Origin: Rhodospirillum sp.
GTDB taxonomy: Bacteria > Pseudomonadota > Alphaproteobacteria > Rhodospirillales > Rhodospirillaceae
Length of the DNA: 64,000 nt
NCBI GenBank assembly: GCA_021741145.1
Contig: JAIOYK010000028.1
Coordinates: 1 to 64,000, forward strand
Direction: 5' to 3'
Within the stretch, counting starts at the first letter, position 1, and each line of letters starts with the position of its first letter. Shown here piece by piece: positions 41,576 to 49,891 of the stretch. The position numbers and the translations under genes are program-made. Below the pieces are notes generated by a model that was given only the letters and a program-made list of their open reading frames with translations, was not told the DNA's origin and ran no database searches.

Positions 41576-42148
41576 ATGATGTCCACACAAAGCGCATCCG
41601 ACCTTCTGAAGCGGGATGTGGTCACCCCGGTTACCGCCATCATCTTTCTCGCCATCGGCGTCACGGGTGTCATGCTGTTCTTCCATTTCGGGGAAGCTTG
41701 GGTGAAGGAAGGGCATGAATGGCTGGGCCTCGTCTTCGTTGCCGCGGCGGCCTGGCACCTGTTCCGCCATTGGCGGGGGTTCAGCGGCTATTTCCGCCGG
41801 GGCCTTCCCCGAGCCGTCCTGGCTCTCTCGCTCGTCGTCTCGGCGGGGGTCATCGCCCTGACAGCCCATGGCGACGACGACAACGGAGGCTTTTCTCCGC
41901 GCGCCCTGATCACGGCCATGGAAAACGCCCCCCTGACGAAGACCGCGGTGATCATGGGCCTGGAACCCTCCGCCCTGGAGGCCCTCCTCCAGGAAAAGGG
42001 GTGGACCGGCGCGGGTCCGAACGCCTCGGCCCTGTCTCTCGGTGCCGCGGCGGGCGTGAATCCGATGGCGATCCTGGCCGCCGTCCATGGCGCCGCCCAG
42101 GGCGGCCCTGCTCAAGAGGGCGCCGCCCAGGGGAGCCCAGCCCAATAG
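41576..42148 (+). CDS. DUF4405 membrane protein, second copy
   Basis: A 190-residue paralogue of the preceding gene. The aligned parts are TPVTAIIFLAIGVTGVMLFF, EGHEWLGLVFVAAAAWHLFRHW and SLVVSAGVIALTAH. It carries an additional C-terminal domain (ALITAMENAPLTKTAVIMGL, then LQEKGWTGAGPNASALSLGAA) and ends in a repeated Gly-Ala-Ala-Gln tail. The gene starts with ATGATG; no good Shine-Dalgarno is visible. A tandem duplication followed by acquisition of the tail is the simplest history. Function unknown. Confidence 0.78.
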   Translation: MMSTQSASDLLKRDVVTPVTAIIFLAIGVTGVMLFFHFGEAWVKEGHEWLGLVFVAAAAWHLFRHWRGFSGYFRRGLPRAVLALSLVVSAGVIALTAHGDDDNGGFSPRALITAMENAPLTKTAVIMGLEPSALEALLQEKGWTGAGPNASALSLGAAAGVNPMAILAAVHGAAQGGPAQEGAAQGSPAQ

Positions 42149-42225
42149 GACGCCGCTCCAGACGATCAGAATAGATCGCGATGGCTTTTGGTCGCGCCGA
42201 CCCAAATCGGCCAAAGCCATCGTGA

Positions 42226-42897
42226 TCAGGCGGGCCGGAGGGAAGACGAGGGTTTCCCGTCCCCCCTCCCCGCGTCGCTCTCCGGCCGCCACATGTATTG
42301 CGTGAAATCCGTCTTCCCCGGATCGTGGACCAGAAGACAAGTCCATCCGGAGTCTCGGCAGTGGGTTTCCGTTCGGTGGGGATCGGCATGGAACAGTTTC
42401 CACCGCTCTGGATGGGGTGCCAGGGTGGATTGGGCATTGAAGGCCACGCCCCGATCCGCCAGGGCCATCATGGCGGCGATCAGGGCTTTCATGTAATCCC
42501 AGGGCCGGTCCTGGCGGTGGGCGAAAATCCCACTGGCCACCACCCAGTCGAAACTCCGGGGAGCAAGGCCCGCGAGGTCCTCCAGGACATTGCCCTCCAG
42601 GAAGCACCCTTCCCCATGGGTCGCCCGACAATGGGCGACGAAATCCGGCGTGATATCAATCCCCGTGTAGGTGATCCGGACTCCCCGCCCCACGAGCCAA
42701 GGCAAGAAATCCCCCAAACCACAGCCCACGTCCAAAACCCTGTCGCCAGACGCAATCCCAAGCTTGGTCAGGGCTTCGAATCGTTGGTCTTGAGAGGATT
42801 GGGCGCTCCAGTCGAGGGCCTTGAACGTTGGCCCATGGGTGCGCAATAACGCCGCGTAGAGCGCCGCGACGCGCCGGTCATCCCGGTCGAGGACCAT
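42226..42897 (-). CDS. Class I SAM-dependent methyltransferase
   Basis: A 223-residue methyltransferase. Motif I is VLDVGCGLGDFLPWLVGRG (SAM-binding), ITYTGIDITP supplies the acidic residue of motif II and FDWVVASGIFA is motif IV. The start is the ATG at 42897, four bases downstream of the stop of the preceding minus-strand gene, which implies translational coupling; the frame continues further upstream but overlaps that gene. The substrate is unknown. It is convergent with the DUF4405 pair. Confidence 0.85.
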   Translation of the reverse strand: MVLDRDDRRVAALYAALLRTHGPTFKALDWSAQSSQDQRFEALTKLGIASGDRVLDVGCGLGDFLPWLVGRGVRITYTGIDITPDFVAHCRATHGEGCFLEGNVLEDLAGLAPRSFDWVVASGIFAHRQDRPWDYMKALIAAMMALADRGVAFNAQSTLAPHPERWKLFHADPHRTETHCRDSGWTCLLVHDPGKTDFTQYMWRPESDAGRGDGKPSSSLRPA

Positions 42898-42901
42898 CGC
42901 G

Positions 42902-43426
42902 TCAAACGCAGACGAGGGAGAGTTCGGAATCGGCGAAGTCCAGTTCCGCCGGAGGGCCATCGAGCACTTTGACGCCCCGGAAAATCCCCGGCTTGGCGAC
43001 CCGATCAACCACGGCGGATAGGGAACTGGTAAAAGCCCTGTCATTCAGATCCCGACGGTCCGCTTGACTGAGGCCGTTGGTATTAAAATAGGTGATCAAG
43101 GCTTCCGTCACCCAGGGGGTGCTATAGCAGGCCTCGACCAATCTGTCCGGATTGGGCAAAAGCTGAACGGTCATGCCCACGTATTGGCGCCGGTTCCCGG
43201 AAACGACAACCGGAATCCACATGGTTTCCAATTGGATGATCGTTCCCCCCGTCAGCCCCGCGTCATAGCGGGGACGTTTGGTTATCTTGTCTTTCTGATT
43301 GGTGCCTTCCTCGGCCGCCAGCACCGGGGCGACGGCGGTCATTCCAGCGACATCCAGGGCGAGGAAAAGGACCACGACCGGAAAGGCCAGATGGCGGGCG
43401 AACAGACGGAAGCGGGACCGGGGCAT
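42902..43426 (-). CDS. Secreted or membrane-anchored protein of unknown function
   Basis: A 174-residue protein with an N-terminal hydrophobic segment (LAFPVVVLFLALDVAGMTAV, likely cleaved after LAAEE or kept as an anchor). The body contains ETMWIPVVVSGNRRQYVGMT, then VQLLPNPDRLVEACYSTPWV and a long amphipathic helix region. This vaguely recalls the periplasmic domain of FliL, but too weakly to assign. The ATG at 43426 follows GGGGAG. It is upstream of, and coupled to, the methyltransferase gene. Confidence 0.6.
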   Translation of the reverse strand: MPRSRFRLFARHLAFPVVVLFLALDVAGMTAVAPVLAAEEGTNQKDKITKRPRYDAGLTGGTIIQLETMWIPVVVSGNRRQYVGMTVQLLPNPDRLVEACYSTPWVTEALITYFNTNGLSQADRRDLNDRAFTSSLSAVVDRVAKPGIFRGVKVLDGPPAELDFADSELSLVCV

Positions 43427-43490
43427 GGGCTCCCCTTTCGGTTGATGGGTTGAAACCGCCCCCGTTCCCGCTCCAACCCAAACCAATCCC

Positions 43491-43835
43491 CTATTCGGCG
43501 GCGAACTGGTCGAAGGCCTCCATGGCCATGGCACCATAGATGGCGGAGGGACCTCCTCCCATGTAGAGCCCCATGCCAACGGTTTCCAGCATTTCCTCGC
43601 GGGTGGTGCCATGCTTGATGGCCGCCTTGACATGGAACGCGATGCAGCCGTCGCAGCGCACGGCAATGCCGATGCCAAGGGCGATCAGTTCCTTGGTCTT
43701 GGGATTTAGCGCCCCATCGGCCGTGGAATGCTTGGCCATGGCCGAGAATCCACCCCAGGTATCCGGAATGCCCTTGCGGGTGTCTCCCATCAGAGTCGTC
43801 AATTCCGCCGCCAGCTTCGGCCAATCCTTGTACAT
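43491..43835 (-). CDS. AhpD-like carboxymuconolactone decarboxylase family protein
   Basis: A 114-residue protein of the AhpD/CMD family with the redox motif CDGC in IAVRCDGCIAFHVKAAIKHG, followed by GTTREEMLETVGMGLYMGGGPS. Small members of this type reduce peroxides or thiols. The ATG at 43835 has GGAG eight bases upstream; an earlier ATG would add nine residues. An ATTAG-N6-CTAAT inverted repeat about 40 bases upstream may be an operator. Confidence 0.88.
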   Translation of the reverse strand: MYKDWPKLAAELTTLMGDTRKGIPDTWGGFSAMAKHSTADGALNPKTKELIALGIGIAVRCDGCIAFHVKAAIKHGTTREEMLETVGMGLYMGGGPSAIYGAMAMEAFDQFAAE

Positions 43836-43875
43836 GCAACGCACTCCAAATCTGTAGTTCATCGGAAGATGTTAC

Positions 43876-43891
43876 ATTAGCATTAACTAAT
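43876..43891. promoter_or_regulatory. Candidate operator of the AhpD-like gene
   Basis: ATTAG (43876-43880) and CTAAT (43887-43891) form an inverted repeat with a six-base spacer. It lies in an AT-rich stretch between the AhpD-like and tadA genes, where the AhpD-like promoter should lie. Confidence 0.35.
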
Positions 43892-43930
43892 TTTATGTCA
43901 ACGCCCGAACACCCGTTCCGTATCGTCGGA

Positions 43931-44392
43931 TTACCGCAAGGCTTTGAAGAACGTCCGCAGCAAACTGGCGGTTTCCGCTTCCCTCATTCCGCCGACCACC
44001 TCCGGCCTGTGCAGACAATCGGGCCGGTGATAGAGCCGGGGTCCGTGCTCCACGCCGCCGCCCTTGGGGTCATAGGCGCCAAAGATCACCCGGGCCAGCC
44101 GGGCATGGCCGATGGCCGAGGCGCACATGGGACAGGGTTCCAGAGTCACCCAAAGGGTACAATCCGGCAGGCGGGGAGTCCCTAGGCACGCGCAGGCGAC
44201 GCGGATGGCCAGGACCTCGGCATGGGCGGTGGGGTCGGCCAATTCCTCGACCCGATTGCCCGCCGCGCCCAGCACCCGGCCCTCTCGGTCGGTGATGACC
44301 GCGCCGACCGGGACCTCGCCCCGGGCCGCGGCGGCGCGGGCCTCTTCCAGGGCCAGAAGCATGGGGTCCAAGGGGGATGTCCGATCCGTCAT
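43931..44392 (-). CDS. tadA: tRNA-specific adenosine deaminase
   Basis: A 153-residue TadA, which converts A34 to inosine in tRNA-Arg(ACG). The zinc site is HAE (in PTAHAEVLAIR, about residues 56-58) plus PCPMC (in TLEPCPMCASAIGHARL). VPVGAVI and the C-terminal region LLRTFFKALR are typical. Full length with a normal start at 44392. It lies divergent from the PuuD-type hydrolase gene. Essential in most bacteria. Confidence 0.95.
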   Translation of the reverse strand: MTDRTSPLDPMLLALEEARAAAARGEVPVGAVITDREGRVLGAAGNRVEELADPTAHAEVLAIRVACACLGTPRLPDCTLWVTLEPCPMCASAIGHARLARVIFGAYDPKGGGVEHGPRLYHRPDCLHRPEVVGGMREAETASLLRTFFKALR

Positions 44393-44515
44393 GGGGAAAG
44401 GGATGGGCGGAAAGGGGGGATCAGGTCAAGCGGGACGGTTGCGGAGACCCCATATGAGCCGTAAACAAGGGGAATTCTTTCCCGACAGCGACAAAAGACA
44501 GTGGGAGTTCCATCC

Positions 44516-45244
44516 ATGGGCCGTCCGGTCATTGGCATCACCGCGGACAGCGAAGAGGAGGGCGGCGGCTATTCGGCCCTCCCCTGGTATGGCCTACGCC
44601 ACAATTATTGCGACGCCGTGGCCCGCGCCGGAGGCCTGCCCGTGATCCTGCCCCACAACGTCGAAGCGGCCGCGGCGTACCTCGACCTGATCGATGGCCT
44701 GCTGATCACCGGTGGCGCCTTCGACGTGGATCCCGGCCTGTTTGGCGCGGACACGGTCCACGAGACGGTGGTCCTGAAGCAACGCCGGACCGCCTTCGAA
44801 CTGGCCGTGGTCAAAGGGGCGCTCGCCCGCGATATCCCCCTGTTCGGCATTTGCGGCGGCCAGCAACTCCTCGCCGTGGCGCTGGGGGGGCGCCTGATCC
44901 AGCATGTCCCGGACGTCTTCCCCGACGGTCTGGCCCACGAGCAACCCAATCCCCGAACGGAACCCGGACACGCGGTCACCGTGGCCCCAGGCAGCCGTCT
45001 CGCGGCCATCACCGGCCCCGGACCCTTCCCCGTGAACAGCGCCCACCACCAAGCGGTCGAGACCATGCCCGATCCAACCATGATTTCCGCCCTGGCTCCG
45101 GACGGGGTCATCGAGGCCGTGGAGGATCCCACCCGACGCTTCTGCCTGGGGGTGCAATGGCACCCCGAATACGCCATCAGCCCCGCGGACACCGCGCTGT
45201 TCGAGGCCTTCATCACCGCCTGCAAGGCCGGAGACACCCCATGA
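44516..45244 (+). CDS. Gamma-glutamyl-gamma-aminobutyrate hydrolase family protein (peptidase C26)
   Basis: A 242-residue class I glutamine-amidotransferase-like hydrolase. The nucleophile Cys lies in PLFGICGGQQLL, with the His-Glu pair in QWHPEYA. The N-terminal GRPVIGITAD and LLITGGAFDVDPGLFG match PuuD, which cleaves gamma-Glu-GABA in putrescine degradation. The ATG at 44516 has GGGAG eight bases upstream and is preferred to a GTG five codons earlier. The stop overlaps the rluB start (ATGA). Other putrescine genes are not present, so its substrate is unproven. Confidence 0.88.
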   Translation: MGRPVIGITADSEEEGGGYSALPWYGLRHNYCDAVARAGGLPVILPHNVEAAAAYLDLIDGLLITGGAFDVDPGLFGADTVHETVVLKQRRTAFELAVVKGALARDIPLFGICGGQQLLAVALGGRLIQHVPDVFPDGLAHEQPNPRTEPGHAVTVAPGSRLAAITGPGPFPVNSAHHQAVETMPDPTMISALAPDGVIEAVEDPTRRFCLGVQWHPEYAISPADTALFEAFITACKAGDTP

Positions 45245-46158
45245 CCGATCCAGAAACGGACTCCTCAGAAGACACCTCCTCCCCCGAAGGCGAGCGCCTC
45301 GCCAAGGTCATCGCCCGGGCGGGCATCTGTTCCCGCCGGGACGCGGAAAAGCTGATCGAGGCCGGTCGGGTCACCCTGAACGGACGCCAAGTCGCGCAAC
45401 CGGCGCCCCTGGTTACCCCGGGCGACACCGTGGTCGTGGACGGCAAGCCCCTGCCCGACAAGGAACCGCCCCGCCTGTGGCGCTACCACAAGCCCGCCGG
45501 GTTGGTGACCAGTCACAAGGACCCCCAGGGCCGCCCCACGGTCTTCGACCGCCTGCCCGGAACCCTGCCCCGGGTCATCTCCGTCGGACGCCTTGACTTG
45601 AACAGCGAAGGCTTGCTGCTCCTCACCAATGACGGGGAACTGGCCCGGGAGTTGGAACACCCCACCCAGGGCTGGTTGCGCCGCTATCGGGTGCGGATCC
45701 ATGGCCGCCCGGATCCGGTGAAGCTCGCCGCCCTGGAAAACGGCGTGACCGTGGACGGGGTGAATTACGGCTCCATCAAGGCCATCCTGGAGCGCCAGAC
45801 CGGCGCCAATGCCTGGATTTCCGTCTCCTTGCGGGAGGGGAAGAACCGGGAAATCCGCCGCGTCATGGACTATTTGGGCATGCCGGTGAGCCGCCTGTTG
45901 CGGGTTTCCTACGGCCCCTTCCAGCTTGGCCAGCTCGAACCCGGCGCGGTCGAGGAAATTCCCGGCAAGACCCTGCGGGAACAACTCGGAAAAGGCGCCC
46001 CCATGCCCCCCAAGCGTCAACATACCAAGGCCGCGCGGGAGTTGGAGGCGAAACGGGAAAGCTCCCGTCGGGAAACCGCGGGCAAGGCCAAGGGTCCCCT
46101 CCGCTTGGTGGGCCGGACCCGCATTGGCGGCGCGAGCAAGAAGCGGACGCGGGATTAG
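45241..46158 (+). CDS. rluB: 23S rRNA pseudouridine synthase, RluB type
   Basis: A 305-residue RsuA/RluB/E/F-family synthase. The N-terminal S4 RNA-binding domain is ERLAKVIARAGICSRRDAEKLIEAGRVTLNG. The catalytic Asp lies in ISVGRLDLNSEGLLLLTNDG (about residue 119), and EGKNREIRRVMDYLGMPVSRLLRVSYGPF completes the domain. The basic C-terminal tail (~60 residues) is common in alphaproteobacteria. The ATG at 45241 overlaps the preceding stop. Assignment to RluB rather than RluF rests on overall similarity. Confidence 0.9.
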   Translation: MTDPETDSSEDTSSPEGERLAKVIARAGICSRRDAEKLIEAGRVTLNGRQVAQPAPLVTPGDTVVVDGKPLPDKEPPRLWRYHKPAGLVTSHKDPQGRPTVFDRLPGTLPRVISVGRLDLNSEGLLLLTNDGELARELEHPTQGWLRRYRVRIHGRPDPVKLAALENGVTVDGVNYGSIKAILERQTGANAWISVSLREGKNREIRRVMDYLGMPVSRLLRVSYGPFQLGQLEPGAVEEIPGKTLREQLGKGAPMPPKRQHTKAARELEAKRESSRRETAGKAKGPLRLVGRTRIGGASKKRTRD

Positions 46159-46163
46159 GGGCC

Positions 46164-46739
46164 ATGAGGATCATCGGCGGAACGTTCCGAGGAAAAGCCC
46201 TCGCCACGCCGGAGGGGCGAGACACCCGGCCCACCAGTGACCGGACCCGGGAAGCCCTGTTCAATGTCCTGACCCACCGGTTCCAGGGACGGGACGGCTT
46301 TTCCCTGGCCGGAGCGGTGGTCGTGGACGCCTTCGCCGGATCGGGAGCCCTGGGGCTGGAGGCCCTCTCCCGGGGCGCGGACTCGGCCACCTTCCTGGAA
46401 ACCGGGGCTCTGGCCCTGACCGCCCTGCGGGCCAATGCGACCGCCTGCCGGGTGCAAGACCGTTGCCGAGTCGTCCGCGCCGACGCCACGGCGCCGGGCA
46501 AGCCCCCGGCCGGAGCGCCTCCCGCGACCCTGGTTCTCCTCGACCCCCCCTATGGCCAGGGGCTGGCGCCCCTTTGCCTGGCGGCGCTCGCCGACCGGGG
46601 ATGGCTCGCCCCCGGTGCCCTGGCCTGCGTGGAAACGGAGGCAAAGGCCCCCCCGATCAACTGGCCCGAGGGGTTCTCCGAGGAAGACCAACGCGCGCAT
46701 GGCAAGGCTCGCCTCACAATTCTTCAATGGTTCCCTTGA
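46164..46739 (+). CDS. rsmD: 16S rRNA (guanine(966)-N(2))-methyltransferase
   Basis: A 191-residue RsmD. The start MRIIGGTFRGKALATPEG and RPTSDRTREALFNVL are diagnostic. The SAM site is VVDAFAGSGALGLEALSRGA, and the catalytic motif is DPPY in LVLLDPPYGQGL. It lies 5 bases after rluB, so the two rRNA-modification genes form one operon, as in many alphaproteobacteria. Confidence 0.95.
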   Translation: MRIIGGTFRGKALATPEGRDTRPTSDRTREALFNVLTHRFQGRDGFSLAGAVVVDAFAGSGALGLEALSRGADSATFLETGALALTALRANATACRVQDRCRVVRADATAPGKPPAGAPPATLVLLDPPYGQGLAPLCLAALADRGWLAPGALACVETEAKAPPINWPEGFSEEDQRAHGKARLTILQWFP

Positions 46740-46803
46740 CCTGAAGAGACGGACCCCCTCACTATTGGTTGAGTGACTTCAGCGCATTTTAAGGAATTCG
46801 ACA

Positions 46804-47421
46804 ATGAGTCTGCGCCGGTTGACGACGTCCTGCTTGGTTTCGCTGGGCCTTTTCGCATCCTTCTCCGTCGCCTGGGCCGCCGATCCGGTGGGTGATGTGT
46901 CCATCGTCAAGCGCGACGCCAGTGCCCGCGCCGACGGGACCTCCCGCACCCTGGCCAAGGCCGATCCGGTCAACGAGGGCGAGATCCTGAGCACCGGCAA
47001 GGACTCCCGCCTGGAGATCGCCCTGGAAGACGGGTCCGTCCTGACCCTGGGGGAAACGGCCAGTCTCATCCTGGACGACTTTACGCTGAACACGGACAGT
47101 ACCTCGGGTGCCCTGTCGGTCTTCACCGGCGCCTTCCTGCTGGTTGGGGGCGACAAACCCCATGACGGCATGACCATTCACACCCCCGTGGCCACCATTG
47201 GCATCCGCGGCACCACGGTCTGGGGCGGCCAGATCGACGGCGCCTTTGGTGTCATGGTCGCGGCGGGCTCGGTCAGCGTGACCACCGACGCCGGGACGGT
47301 CATCCTCGACGAACCGGGCGAGGGCACCATGGTCACCTCCCGCACCGAAGCGCCCAGCGCCCCCGTCTCGTGGAGCGAGGACAAGAAATCCCGGGCCTAC
47401 GCCACCGTCGCCCTCGATTAG
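46804..47421 (+). CDS. FecR-domain secreted protein
   Basis: A 205-residue exported protein. The signal peptide (CLVSLGLFASFSVAWAA) is cut near residue 26. The mature part has a FecR-like beta domain: DGSVLTLGETASLILDDFTL, then GAFLLVGG and PVATIGIRGTTVWGG. The last block is the hallmark of FecR-type periplasmic proteins without a sigma-factor partner. No extracytoplasmic sigma factor or TonB receptor is next to it, so it is not a canonical iron-signalling anti-sigma factor. AAGGA precedes the ATG by about 7 bases. Confidence 0.83.
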   Translation: MSLRRLTTSCLVSLGLFASFSVAWAADPVGDVSIVKRDASARADGTSRTLAKADPVNEGEILSTGKDSRLEIALEDGSVLTLGETASLILDDFTLNTDSTSGALSVFTGAFLLVGGDKPHDGMTIHTPVATIGIRGTTVWGGQIDGAFGVMVAAGSVSVTTDAGTVILDEPGEGTMVTSRTEAPSAPVSWSEDKKSRAYATVALD

Positions 47422-47435
47422 AGCGCCGATCAACG

Positions 47436-47479
47436 GGATGCCGATGCATTGACGCTTTGCAGCCTATGCACCGGCATCC
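47436..47479 (+). terminator. Hairpin downstream of the FecR-domain gene
   Basis: GGATGCCGATGCAT (47436-47449) and ATGCACCGGCATCC (47466-47479) pair over 14 positions with a single mismatch, around a 16-base loop, starting 15 bases after the stop codon. No T-tract follows. Confidence 0.5.
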
Positions 47480-47763
47480 TGCTTATGCGTCCACACGCCC
47501 AATTCTGGCTGAAACCAGAACACCCCTTCGCCATGAGCATTAGTTTTTTTTAAGTTTTCGCCAAATTTTATAAGCTTTTTTGTGCGCCCACGGACCGCTA
47601 GGGTAAAGCCATCCACGGCCTTGGGCATTTTTCGTGAAATTTAGGTCACGCAAGACGTTCTCGGCATCAGGTATTAAAGCAAATCGTCACGTCAAAGGCG
47701 GGCGTCTCACCCGTCGCGATCTGTTCCAGATTGCTCGGGATTTGCTCTAGCGGAGCACGGACC
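47480..47763. other. AT-rich spacer before the AEC transporter
   Basis: This stretch includes T-runs (about 47543-47580) and probably the promoter of the downstream transporter. No gene is seen. No specific operator could be picked out. Confidence 0.45.
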
Positions 47764-48690
47764 GTGACCACGATCATCAATACCCTTGTTCCCCTGCTCC
47801 TTCTCATCATGGGTGGGCAAATAATGCGCCGGTCGGGGTTCCTGGAGGCCGGGTTCTGGTCCTCGGCGGAACGCCTGACCTATTACATACTCGCTCCGGC
47901 CCTTTTGATCCGCACCATTGGGGGAAACCCGGGGGGACTGCTGCCCGTGGGCAATATGGTCCTGGCCGCCTATGGCGCCATCGCCGCGGCAGCGGGCACC
48001 ATCGTCCTAGGCTATCTGGTTGGCCTGCCCCGCATGGGCGCGCCCACCTTCACCTCGGTTTTTCAGGGGGGCGTGCGCTTTAACACCTTCATCGGGCTGG
48101 CCTTGGCCGACCGTCTCTATGGGGCGGAGGGAGTCGTTGCCACCGCCCTGGTCGCGGGGTTCATGATCATCGCCATCAACGTGCTCTGTGTGCTCGCCCA
48201 TGCCTTGACGACCGGTCAAGGCAAGCCGTCCTGGACGAATCTGGCCAGCGAATTGGCCCGCAATCCTCTGATCCTGTCCTGCTTGGCGGGTGGCCTTTTC
48301 GCCCGTTCCGGCCTGAGTTTCCCCGACTGGGCGGATACGACCCTTGGCATGCTGTCGGCCCTGACCCTGCCCGTGGCCCTGCTCTGCGTCGGTGCCTCCC
48401 TGGAAACGCGGCGGTTCCTGGGGGACATGTCGCCTTCGCTGGTCGCAAGCGCCGTGCAGTTCGGCCTGAAGCCCCTGACCGCGGGGCTGATCGCCACGGC
48501 CCTCGCGCTGCCTCCCATGGTTTCCACGGTGATCGTCTTGCTTTTGGCCACACCGACGGCGCCGTCGGGCTATATCCTGTCCCGCAAGATGGGCGGTGAC
48601 CACGAAGCCATGGCGTCCATCATCGCTTTCCAGACCCTGGTGGCCTTCCTCACCCTGCCTCTGACCATGATTGCCTTGGGGCTGACCTGA
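47764..48690 (+). CDS. AEC-family (auxin efflux carrier-like) transporter
   Basis: A 308-residue membrane protein with ten hydrophobic helices in two halves, of the AEC family (PF03547), whose bacterial members export malonate, malate or other organic acids. Landmarks are LLLLIMGGQIMRRSGFLEAG, FQGGVRFNTFIGLALADRLYG and the final LLLATPTAPSGYILSRKMGGD, a typical broken helix. The start is taken as the GTG at 47764, nine bases after CGGAG; upstream residues in frame do not fit the helix layout. It ends 6 bases before the convergent glycosyltransferase gene. Confidence 0.85.
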   Translation: MTTIINTLVPLLLLIMGGQIMRRSGFLEAGFWSSAERLTYYILAPALLIRTIGGNPGGLLPVGNMVLAAYGAIAAAAGTIVLGYLVGLPRMGAPTFTSVFQGGVRFNTFIGLALADRLYGAEGVVATALVAGFMIIAINVLCVLAHALTTGQGKPSWTNLASELARNPLILSCLAGGLFARSGLSFPDWADTTLGMLSALTLPVALLCVGASLETRRFLGDMSPSLVASAVQFGLKPLTAGLIATALALPPMVSTVIVLLLATPTAPSGYILSRKMGGDHEAMASIIAFQTLVAFLTLPLTMIALGLT

Positions 48691-48696
48691 CCCGCC

Positions 48697-49572
48697 CTAC
48701 AATTCGATCACTCCGGGATCAATCAACTCGAGTTCCGCCATGCGCCCCGCGAAATGCAAGAAATACCCATGCTTCAATATGTAACAAACCAGATAATTAT
48801 AAACCATCTTCTTGCTTTCTGGATTAAGAGGCATGGATCCGACAAATCCACTATAATAAACAAGATAGTCATCAAAAAGTATATTGAACAGAACGTCCAA
48901 ATCATGGACAAATCCATGCGATAGCAATTCATGTAATAGAGGCCATTGCTCGTAATTATAGATTGCCGAGCCCATGTCTTCGTATTTATCGTAGATTTTC
49001 TGGAAAAAATGGGCAAACTCACGGGGACGGCACAGCATGACACCCGTGTTGTATCGGGTGTCATGGGACTCCATGATGCCGAACGGCGCGAAGGGCGTGT
49101 CCGATTCCGGTTGCCCCAAGGACTCCGTCAGCTTTTTGTGTCGCTCGGCCCGAACCGCCGCCCGAAGGCGGAATGTCTGGAGTTCGGTGGGATTTTCCGT
49201 CCGAACGAGCCCGACGGAATTGGGCTGGAAGGCCTCGAAGAGGCTTGGGCTGTTCGGATTGATCAAAATATCCGAATCCGCGTAACAAATGGCGTCATAT
49301 TTCAGGATCGCCGGATGGGAAAAGACCAAGAGCTTTTGCCATGCCGGTGAGCGGGCCCAGGCCCGCTCCGAGTCGTCCAAGGGCTCGGTGAAGACAATCA
49401 GATCACACCCGATCGCATCCGCGTAGGCCCGCCAACCGGGTTCGCAGATCGCGCGGAATGTCCCTTCATACCTCTGCCCGATGGCCAAAGTGACAAGCGC
49501 CTGACGCACGCCCCTCCCCTCCCCGTCTGTCTCGGCGACCCATTGCCGAGTCGACGTCCAAAGCCTCCGCAT
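48697..49572 (-). CDS. Putative glycosyltransferase (GMA12/MNN10-like)
   Basis: A 291-residue protein with a nucleotide-sugar transferase layout. WQKLLVFSHPAILKYDAICY leads to ADSDILINPN, where DSD is a DxD metal motif. RYNTGVMLCRPREFAHFFQKI and IYNYEQWPLLHELL follow. The 3' half is AT-richer than its neighbours, which suggests transfer. The start is uncertain: ATG at 49572 or a GTG at 49644 that adds a Pro/Gly-rich leader; no clear ribosome-binding site is seen. Acceptor and donor are unknown. Confidence 0.7.
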   Translation of the reverse strand: MRRLWTSTRQWVAETDGEGRGVRQALVTLAIGQRYEGTFRAICEPGWRAYADAIGCDLIVFTEPLDDSERAWARSPAWQKLLVFSHPAILKYDAICYADSDILINPNSPSLFEAFQPNSVGLVRTENPTELQTFRLRAAVRAERHKKLTESLGQPESDTPFAPFGIMESHDTRYNTGVMLCRPREFAHFFQKIYDKYEDMGSAIYNYEQWPLLHELLSHGFVHDLDVLFNILFDDYLVYYSGFVGSMPLNPESKKMVYNYLVCYILKHGYFLHFAGRMAELELIDPGVIEL

Positions 49573-49763
49573 AAACGGACCATCGACGGATGCGCCACCG
49601 GCACAGGGACCCATCGGTGCAGGGGCCACCAACACAGGGGCCACCGCGGCGGATTAAGGCAATCCCCCACATGCGGATGCCGTCGATCCCTTTGCCGCTA
49701 TTGGGGCCGCTATTGGGCGCACGTCCCAGCACGACAAAGAGGTCGGCACTTGGACAGTTTGCT

Positions 49764-49841
49764 CATCCCAGGAGTTGTTTGGTCGGTCACATTGTCACGG
49801 GTGACCACCAAACGCGCTTTGAGAGAGCCCCGTGGCCTTAA
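49764..49841 (-). pseudogene. Short relic of a phenylacetate-CoA-ligase-like gene
   Basis: The minus strand reads SLKARLVVTRDNVTDQTT, aligning with ILKARLVVTREGINDQMT in the C-terminal domain of the intact ligase at 50348-51589. Flanking frames lose the similarity. It is therefore either a fragment of a second ligase gene or debris of a local duplication. Confidence 0.55.
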
Positions 49842-49891
49842 ACCGCGGTGTCCCTGGGATTTCCCTGCCTCCGATCAATCCGACCTCCAGC

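Noticed and set aside
43064-43453. Plus-strand ORF opposite the secreted protein
   Set aside because: Antisense to a gene with signal peptide, ribosome-binding site and translational coupling.
42902-43678. Longer start for the secreted protein at 43678
   Set aside because: The extra 84 residues overlap the AhpD-like gene and disrupt the signal peptide; the ATG at 43426 has a ribosome-binding site.
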